DNA from: Lentisphaeria bacterium
GTDB lineage: Bacteria; Verrucomicrobiota; Lentisphaeria; Victivallales; Victivallaceae
Length of the DNA: 56,480 nt
NCBI GenBank assembly: GCA_017466125.1
Contig: JAFTUS010000155.1
Coordinates: forward strand, 1-56,480
Direction: 5' to 3'
Part shown: positions 51,792 to 56,480 of the stretch, piece after piece
How positions within the stretch are numbered: the stretch's first letter is position 1
Layout of the letters: every line of letters begins with the position of its first letter
Notes under the pieces: model-generated
What the model was told of the DNA's origin: nothing
Seen by the model: only the letters and a program-made list of their open reading frames with translations
Database searches by the model: none
Program-made: the position numbers and the translations under genes

Positions 51792-53864
51792 TCATTTAAC
51801 GGTGCGGCAGCAGAGAAGCACTGCCAAACTCCGGCAGGGAAGTTTTAATGCTGAACCATCCCAATAAGTATCTCCGGAAATGGAATCACAACAGACGATC
51901 TCGTATCCCGGTACTTCCACTTGACAAACAACTTCGTCTTTCCAGGACTGAGAGATCACCACTGCCAGTTCATTTCCGGAAATAAAAGAGTTGGTCTGAA
52001 CTTCGTCATCAGAAATGATCCGGTGAAAACGGCTCTGCACAGCGTGTCCTTCAAGCAGTGTACTGCGGTATTTTTCCCGTAAAGCATTCGCTTTGCCCAG
52101 ATACTCCTGATACAGCGGTGCCTTGTCAATCGAACCACGGCAGCGGAAAACCGCCGCGTCGGAGATCAACCCCTGCAATACAAGCTGATTGACCTTGAAA
52201 ATCACATTGTCTGCATTATGCTGAATATCCCGGTCGGAAATGATGATTTCGGGAAAAACCGCCTTGAAAAGGTAATTTCCCGCCTTGACTTGGGGCGGCT
52301 CACATTTTTGCTGCCAGTCACTGTTCCAACATTGTGCGACATTGCCGACCAGATGTACAAAGTCGCTGTACTGTGCGGTCTGGTCGGTCAGACATTCAAT
52401 TCCAAGCCCCATTTCCGGATCTTTTGATTTGGTATATTCGTAGAGTTCCCGGAGCATTTCCCGTTTGCGGTTCATCTGACTGACAAAGGGCACTTCGTGA
52501 CCATGGTCCGGATCACAGCAGGGATATGCCGCAGCCCCCAGTTGGTCAAAGAAAACACTGTCTGCGCCGACCTCAAAGGCAAAGTCAACATGTTTTTTCA
52601 AAATATCCATCCACTCTTTGCTGGAAGGACATGCAACGACAAAACTCTTGTCGATGAACTGGCGGCAGAAGGACCCCGTATTGCTGAAATTGTAATATTC
52701 CCGGTGTTCCGTGCCGTCTTCCCGTTTTAGGCAAGCCCGCCGTCCCGCTCCGCTGCGGTAAAATGCGCTGGAAGTTTCAATCAGTTGGCCGTTGAAATAG
52801 AGTATGACGTGCCCTCCCCTTTTACGGACTTTCATAATGCTTTCACGCAGAGCCTCTTTGCCCCCCTGGGAGGCATCGGCAGTGTAGGCGGGATATCCGG
52901 CATCCATCCCCTCGCTTGTCCAGCCGAAAAGGAACAGAGTATCCAAACCGGCTTTCAATCCCTCTTCATACGCTTTTTCCAAATCGGCGTATTTGAAGAA
53001 ATATTCTCCGTACTGATGCTTGAGAATGATCCGCTGCCATCCCTGCGATTTACGGATATGGGCGGGTACGGACGGCGGCGTGAACCATTCATCCGCCCAC
53101 TTGCGGTAAATCGCAGCACCTTTGGTAAAATCTCCGCAGTAAGGGATGATATAAAATTCCGGCGACCTCCAGAAGCCTTTTCCGCTTTTGAAAGGGAAAC
53201 GGGTCATAAACGTATTTATCTTTTCTTTTTCGCCTTCAAAACTGTGTCCGGTCATTTCAAAACGGGCATCTTTGCAACCGTAGAAAAGCCCTTCATTTTC
53301 CCATTGCAGCAGAAAAAAATTGAGTGAGTTGCATCTGCCCGGATAGATCATATCCCGGTCAAGCCGTAAGTATTTGTTGTCTGGAGCCATGTAGGAGGAA
53401 AAACTTTCTCTGATCCTTGCGGGCAGATCAATCAGCTCTTCGCTGACCGCCCGTGAGGTGTGGACCCGCATGGGCTTTTCAGGTTCGCGGATGGAAAGTA
53501 CCGGAAACTGCACTTCCCGTACCGTAAGATTTTCCGGCAGCTCCCCGAACTCCAACTGCCAGCAGATGCCGTTTTCCGACAGAGCGGCACTCCAGGAGAC
53601 CCGCAAAGGCCAACTTTGCCCGAACTCACTGACGATCCGGCGGGATGTAAATGTCAGACGTCCGGGAGTTTCCTGAACCTCAAGTGGGCCCAGTGAAGTC
53701 ATTTCTGTTTCTTTGCAAACCTTGTCATCCGCCACCAGACGCCAAACGATATGCGGCGCAAACAGAACTCTTCCTGTCACAGGATTGGTCATTTCCGTTA
53801 AATTGCCATTCATATCGAAAACGGCAGATACCGTACTGCTTTTCAATGTATAAAAGTTTTTCAT
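51792..53864 (-). CDS. DUF6259-like TIM-barrel protein, probable glycoside hydrolase
   Basis: 690 residues without signal peptide. An N-terminal beta-sandwich (about 1-260; TVSAVFDMNGNLTEMTNP) precedes a barrel with YEEGLKAGLDTLFLFGWTSE, HVILYFNGQLIE, GADSVFFDQLGAA, PDHGHEVPF and LGIECLTD. The FFDQLG Asp and the IECLTD acidic residues lie where GH-D/GH13-like barrels keep their catalytic Asp pair. I think it belongs to the DUF6259 group, but this is from memory of the motif style. ATG 53864 is chosen (GAGG upstream); the longer frame to 54008 runs into the SDR gene. It is co-transcribed with the SDR gene (13-base gap). Confidence 0.62.
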   Translation of the reverse strand: MKNFYTLKSSTVSAVFDMNGNLTEMTNPVTGRVLFAPHIVWRLVADDKVCKETEMTSLGPLEVQETPGRLTFTSRRIVSEFGQSWPLRVSWSAALSENGICWQLEFGELPENLTVREVQFPVLSIREPEKPMRVHTSRAVSEELIDLPARIRESFSSYMAPDNKYLRLDRDMIYPGRCNSLNFFLLQWENEGLFYGCKDARFEMTGHSFEGEKEKINTFMTRFPFKSGKGFWRSPEFYIIPYCGDFTKGAAIYRKWADEWFTPPSVPAHIRKSQGWQRIILKHQYGEYFFKYADLEKAYEEGLKAGLDTLFLFGWTSEGMDAGYPAYTADASQGGKEALRESIMKVRKRGGHVILYFNGQLIETSSAFYRSGAGRRACLKREDGTEHREYYNFSNTGSFCRQFIDKSFVVACPSSKEWMDILKKHVDFAFEVGADSVFFDQLGAAAYPCCDPDHGHEVPFVSQMNRKREMLRELYEYTKSKDPEMGLGIECLTDQTAQYSDFVHLVGNVAQCWNSDWQQKCEPPQVKAGNYLFKAVFPEIIISDRDIQHNADNVIFKVNQLVLQGLISDAAVFRCRGSIDKAPLYQEYLGKANALREKYRSTLLEGHAVQSRFHRIISDDEVQTNSFISGNELAVVISQSWKDEVVCQVEVPGYEIVCCDSISGDTYWDGSALKLPCRSLAVLLCCRTVK

Positions 53865-53877
53865 TTTTGAAATTTCC

Positions 53878-54630
53878 TCAATGGAAATACATACCGCCGT
53901 TGATATCCAGACAGGAACCGGTAGCATAATTGCCGCCATCGCCCGCCAGATAGACCGCCGCCAATCCCACATCACGCACATTCCCGAGGCCGAGCGGAAT
54001 TGTTTCACTCAATTTTCCGACCTCCTCTGCCCCGTGAGTGGCATACAGCAGTTCCGTTGCAACGATACCGGGAACGATCGCATTGCAGGTGATATTGTAC
54101 GGGGCACCGGTACGGGCGATCGTCCGGGTAAAGGAGAGGATGCCCCCTTTGGTAGCCGCATAATGACAGTGACCGTACAAAGCCCCCCGGTGGGCGACCA
54201 TACTGCTGATATTGATGATCCTGCCGTATTTTTGTTCGCGCATCATCTCCATCGCGGCCTTCGTACACAGAAACAGGCTTTTCAGGTTGATTTTGATGAT
54301 AAAATCCCAATCTTCTTCGGAGGTTTCAAAGATGTCCTGCGATTTGGTTGTTCCGGCGTTGTTGACCAGAATATCCAGTCTGCCGAATTGTTCTCTGATA
54401 AAATCGAACATCGCCCTGACGTCCCTGCTTTCTGACACATCGGCTTTGAAAAGCACGCCTTTCCCGCCGAAACCGGCGATTTCGCCGAGAACCTTTTCGG
54501 CTTCAGCAATGCCGCTGCGACAGTTGACGATCACGGTTGCTCCGCTCCGGGCAAGTTCCAGAGCAATGCCTCTGCCCAAGCCGCGGGATGCCCCCGTAAC
54601 CAGAGCAATTTTTCCTTCCAGTACTTTCAT
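53878..54630 (-). CDS. Short-chain dehydrogenase/reductase (FabG-like)
   Basis: 250 residues, classical SDR. ALVTGASRGLGRGIA (cofactor TGxxxGxG), LVNNAG, NISSMVAHRG (catalytic Ser), HYAATKGG (YxxxK), and the closing GSCLDINGG. Asn and Arg after the cofactor loop (VIVNCRSG) suggest NADP preference. In this context it more likely oxidises or reduces a sugar than a fatty acyl group. ATG 54630 is chosen because AAGGAGG lies nine bases upstream; ATG 54639 directly abuts that site. It is the first gene of the minus-strand unit and diverges from an AraC regulator. Confidence 0.88.
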   Translation of the reverse strand: MKVLEGKIALVTGASRGLGRGIALELARSGATVIVNCRSGIAEAEKVLGEIAGFGGKGVLFKADVSESRDVRAMFDFIREQFGRLDILVNNAGTTKSQDIFETSEEDWDFIIKINLKSLFLCTKAAMEMMREQKYGRIINISSMVAHRGALYGHCHYAATKGGILSFTRTIARTGAPYNITCNAIVPGIVATELLYATHGAEEVGKLSETIPLGLGNVRDVGLAAVYLAGDGGNYATGSCLDINGGMYFH

Positions 54631-54687
54631 CTGCACCATCCTCCTTTTTCTTTTTCCAAAATCGGTAAAACGTAATATTTTATACAA

Positions 54688-54715
54688 AATATACATCATT
54701 CTACTTGAAAATCAA
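54688..54715 (-). promoter_or_regulatory. SDR promoter
   Basis: On the minus strand, TTGATT (54710-54715), 16-base spacer, TATATT (54688-54693). It shares bases with the opposite promoter of the AraC gene. Confidence 0.6.
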
Positions 54716-54733
54716 TGCGGGAAATGATATTTT
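54705..54733 (+). promoter_or_regulatory. AraC gene promoter overlapping the SDR promoter
   Basis: TTGAAA (54705-54710), 17-base spacer, TATTTT (54728-54733). The -35 hexamers of the two promoters touch at base 54710, so binding in one direction should block the other. Confidence 0.55.
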
Positions 54734-54833
54734 ATATATGGATTTCGGACAAAAAAAATACGGATGCCGCCGCCCAAAGTAAACATCGCAAAGCAAGTCC
54801 GGACTTTGAGCAGCCGCATCAATACGGTGCATC

Positions 54834-55733
54834 ATGGAGAACAAATTCCTCATTCCGCTGGAACCCAATCAGGAAAGCAAACAGGAAAATCATCTTGCCA
54901 GCCGTAATCTGTATGGCTATATCAGGCATTTTTGGAACGACAGTTTTCAGGAATATCTGCCGATTTATCCGGCTGGTTTTGAAACAGTGACCCGACGGAC
55001 TCCAACCTGGTATCAGGATCACTGCAGCCGCCACCTTATGCTGGTGATCGCCCCGGAAGGCAAGGTTATTTACCGCTCCGGAGAACAGGTTTTTCCGTTG
55101 TCGGGAAATCAATTACTGCTCATCCCGCAGGGAACGCCTTTCTATTTTGAAACAACCGTTCCAGCCTTTTACCGCAAACAGATACTTTTTGTTTTGGGAG
55201 TCAATCTCACGGCCATTCTTGAAACACTGAATTTACAGCAGATGGAACTCATTCCGCTCCCGGACCTTTCTGCCGTGGAAAAAAAATTTCTTGAACTGGA
55301 CGAAATGATCTGCAAACACGACAAAAGCCAAATGCCGCAAATGGCAGCGAAAATCATGGAACTGCTTTATTTCCTGTCCGAAAAGAAAATTTGCGCCGAT
55401 CCGGAAACGTCCCTCGCTTATCTGATCAAATCCAAGTTGAGTGTTCATCTTGAGCAGCCCGGCACGATCAGCGGGATTGCCGGAGAACTGCACATATCCG
55501 GTCGTACACTCAACCGTATTTTCCGGCAGAAGTTCGATATGTCTCCCGAACAATACCGTTTGAAATGCCGTATGGAGAAGGCAAAACTCATGCTTGAACA
55601 ATCCCGTTTGAGCATCAAAGAGATCTCTCAAATGCTCGGCTACTGCAATCAGTTTTATTTCTCCAACGAATTCAAACGGGTCTACGGAAAATCGCCTCAG
55701 GATTTCCGCAGAAAAAAATTTCTCCCACGTTAA
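54834..55733 (+). CDS. AraC family transcriptional regulator (SDR-linked)
   Basis: 299 residues. The N-terminal region is a cupin-like sensor (HLMLVIAPEGKVIYRSGEQ, LLLIPQGTPFYFE). The C-terminal DNA-binding domain has TISGIAGELHISGRTLNRIF and IKEISQMLGYCNQFYFSNEF followed by YGKSPQDFR. It is divergent from the SDR/DUF6259 pair with overlapping promoters, the usual layout for a local activator. The Shine-Dalgarno site ahead of ATG 54834 is weak. The ligand is unknown. Confidence 0.87.
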   Translation: MENKFLIPLEPNQESKQENHLASRNLYGYIRHFWNDSFQEYLPIYPAGFETVTRRTPTWYQDHCSRHLMLVIAPEGKVIYRSGEQVFPLSGNQLLLIPQGTPFYFETTVPAFYRKQILFVLGVNLTAILETLNLQQMELIPLPDLSAVEKKFLELDEMICKHDKSQMPQMAAKIMELLYFLSEKKICADPETSLAYLIKSKLSVHLEQPGTISGIAGELHISGRTLNRIFRQKFDMSPEQYRLKCRMEKAKLMLEQSRLSIKEISQMLGYCNQFYFSNEFKRVYGKSPQDFRRKKFLPR

Positions 55734-55761
55734 TTTTTTTGATAAATTTTCCGTTATCTGC

Positions 55762-55790
55762 TTGACAAGTCGATATTTCAGCAGTATCTT
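55762..55790 (+). promoter_or_regulatory. Promoter of the small secreted protein gene
   Basis: TTGACA (55762-55767), 17-base spacer, TATCTT (55785-55790). AAACCCGGTTTC follows directly (55791-55802), a near-palindrome with a CG core that could bind a LacI-type regulator. Confidence 0.65.
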
Positions 55791-55861
55791 AAACCCGGTT
55801 TCTCACATGGTGGGATATAAACAGAAATGATGCCGGCACTCCGGCAAAACAGGAGAAAAAC

Positions 55862-56389
55862 ATGAAAAAAAGTACATTTGCAATGTTGCTTGCCCTCTGT
55901 GCCGCAGGCGTTTCCGCACGGGATCTGGCTGTGAATGACGAATTCAAAGGTTCTAAACCGGATGCCGTTCAGCCGGCGGGCTGGGTCAAAGCCTATGCCA
56001 CACACCCGAAAATCGGTGCATCAAAAGTCGTTGCAGGCAAGGAAGCCGGAAAATTTGCAATTTCTGTAAAACTGCCCCCAAAAGGATTTTCCACACCTTT
56101 TGTCAGTCTCAAGCGTTTCAACGTAAAAGCCGGAGAAGTGCTTGAACTCAAAGCAAAAGTTACCGGAAACGGCCGCTTCATGATGGGATACTACGCCTTT
56201 AACGGCAATGCCCGTATCGGCAGCAAAGACAGCAAAATTTTTACAATCAACGGCGGCGGAGAGTTCGAAGACAAACTCACGATCACCAAATTCAAAGAGA
56301 AAGAGACTACTGCCATCCAGATCTTCTTCACGACTCATCCGGGTTCGGATCTGGTCTTTCACGAGATCGATGCCGAAATCGAAGATTGA
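55862..56389 (+). CDS. Small secreted beta-sandwich protein, function unknown
   Basis: 175 residues with signal peptide MKKSTFAMLLALCAAGVSA. The mature part alternates strands (FAISVKLPP, EVLELKAKVTGNGRFMMGYY, TAIQIFFTTHPGSDLVFHEI) and has the look of a single carbohydrate-binding jelly roll, though no CBM family is recognisable. AGGAGA precedes ATG 55862. It has its own promoter and a perfect terminator, so it is a single-gene unit. It may bind a glycan or modulate the surface near the hydrolases; this is inference. Confidence 0.6.
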   Translation: MKKSTFAMLLALCAAGVSARDLAVNDEFKGSKPDAVQPAGWVKAYATHPKIGASKVVAGKEAGKFAISVKLPPKGFSTPFVSLKRFNVKAGEVLELKAKVTGNGRFMMGYYAFNGNARIGSKDSKIFTINGGGEFEDKLTITKFKEKETTAIQIFFTTHPGSDLVFHEIDAEIED

Positions 56390-56403
56390 ACTCCGGCACC
56401 GCA

Positions 56404-56443
56404 AAAAAATATGCAGTCCTTATTCGGGGACTGCATATTTTTT
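56404..56443. terminator. Rho-independent terminator after the small secreted protein
   Basis: A perfect 16-bp stem AAAAAATATGCAGTCC / GGACTGCATATTTTTT (56404-56419 and 56428-56443) with an eight-base loop; A and T runs are present on both sides. The last 37 bases of the window show no feature. Confidence 0.92.
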
Positions 56444-56480
56444 GTTCAAATCCGTCCTAAAAAACAGTCATTAAAAGACC

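Noticed and set aside
1..56480. Horizontal island or prophage
   Set aside because: No integrase, transposase, tRNA target or phage gene was found, and housekeeping genes are spread through the window.

Overview
The window looks like chromosomal DNA of a Lentisphaerota-type (Victivallis-like) saccharolytic bacterium. This is inferred from protein style, not from a marker-gene search: four short secreted proteins begin with the prepilin-like FTLIELLVV segment and most carry the H-X9-DG motif, a combination greatly expanded in Lentisphaerota and Planctomycetes, and they sit among many secreted glycoside hydrolases (GHs). Housekeeping genes (dnaA, purB, purM, ilvD, a 6-phosphofructokinase, a polyprenyl synthase) are intact and interspersed, so this is not a plasmid or prophage. 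I found no transposase, integrase, CRISPR array, rRNA or tRNA.

Layout. 1-5395 (+): end of a glycan operon with GH127, GH28 and a 1125-residue GH-A enzyme carrying three copies of one beta-sandwich module. 5505-6770 (+): stand-alone aspartate aminotransferase with its own promoter and terminator. 6928-13818 (+): operon of a GntR/LacI hybrid regulator, a pseudopilin, a FAD oxidoreductase and two tandem GH110-type alpha-galactosidases. 14045-19850 (+): tightly packed cytoplasmic operon with a sugar isomerase/epimerase-like barrel, three Gfo/Idh/MocA oxidoreductases, NagB and NagA. 19947-22026 (-): dnaA, a structured dnaA leader, a possible oriC, then a dispersed repeat. 22027-27379: membrane protein (-), phosphofructokinase and prenyl synthase (+), SGNH hydrolase (-). 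27389-27916: 0.5 kb non-coding block with two more repeat copies and an operator-like duplicated dyad. 27917-34304 (+): two paralogous pseudopilins, a GH-A enzyme with an inserted domain, and a 965-residue secreted six-hairpin-like protein. 34380-39375 (-): VOC protein, GH2 beta-mannosidase, lipoprotein, ilvD. 39481-45023 (+): purB, a nitrilase/GDPD fusion, uxaC, purM. 45118-47442 (-): GH20 and AraC regulator, divergent from a GH-A enzyme and pseudopilin (47661-51661, +). 51792-54630 (-): SDR and DUF6259-like barrel protein, divergent from an AraC regulator (+). 55862-56389 (+): small secreted beta-sandwich protein.

How the genes fit together. Secreted hydrolases (GH28, GH110 pair, GH-A enzymes, the 965-residue protein) would attack host or plant glycans outside the cell. 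Enzymes without signal peptides (GH2, GH20, NagA/NagB, uronate isomerase, oxidoreductases) would finish breakdown inside. Regulation appears local: one GntR/LacI hybrid and two AraC proteins, each beside its targets. Not one transporter gene (SusC/D, ABC, PTS, MFS) lies in the window, while pseudopilins recur at three hydrolase loci. The most interesting leads are the pseudopilin-hydrolase linkage, the oxidoreductase-NagAB operon as a possible keto-intermediate route for amino-sugar glycosides, the dnaA leader and origin region with variant DnaA boxes, and a dispersed repeat whose copies vary in multiples of three bases.
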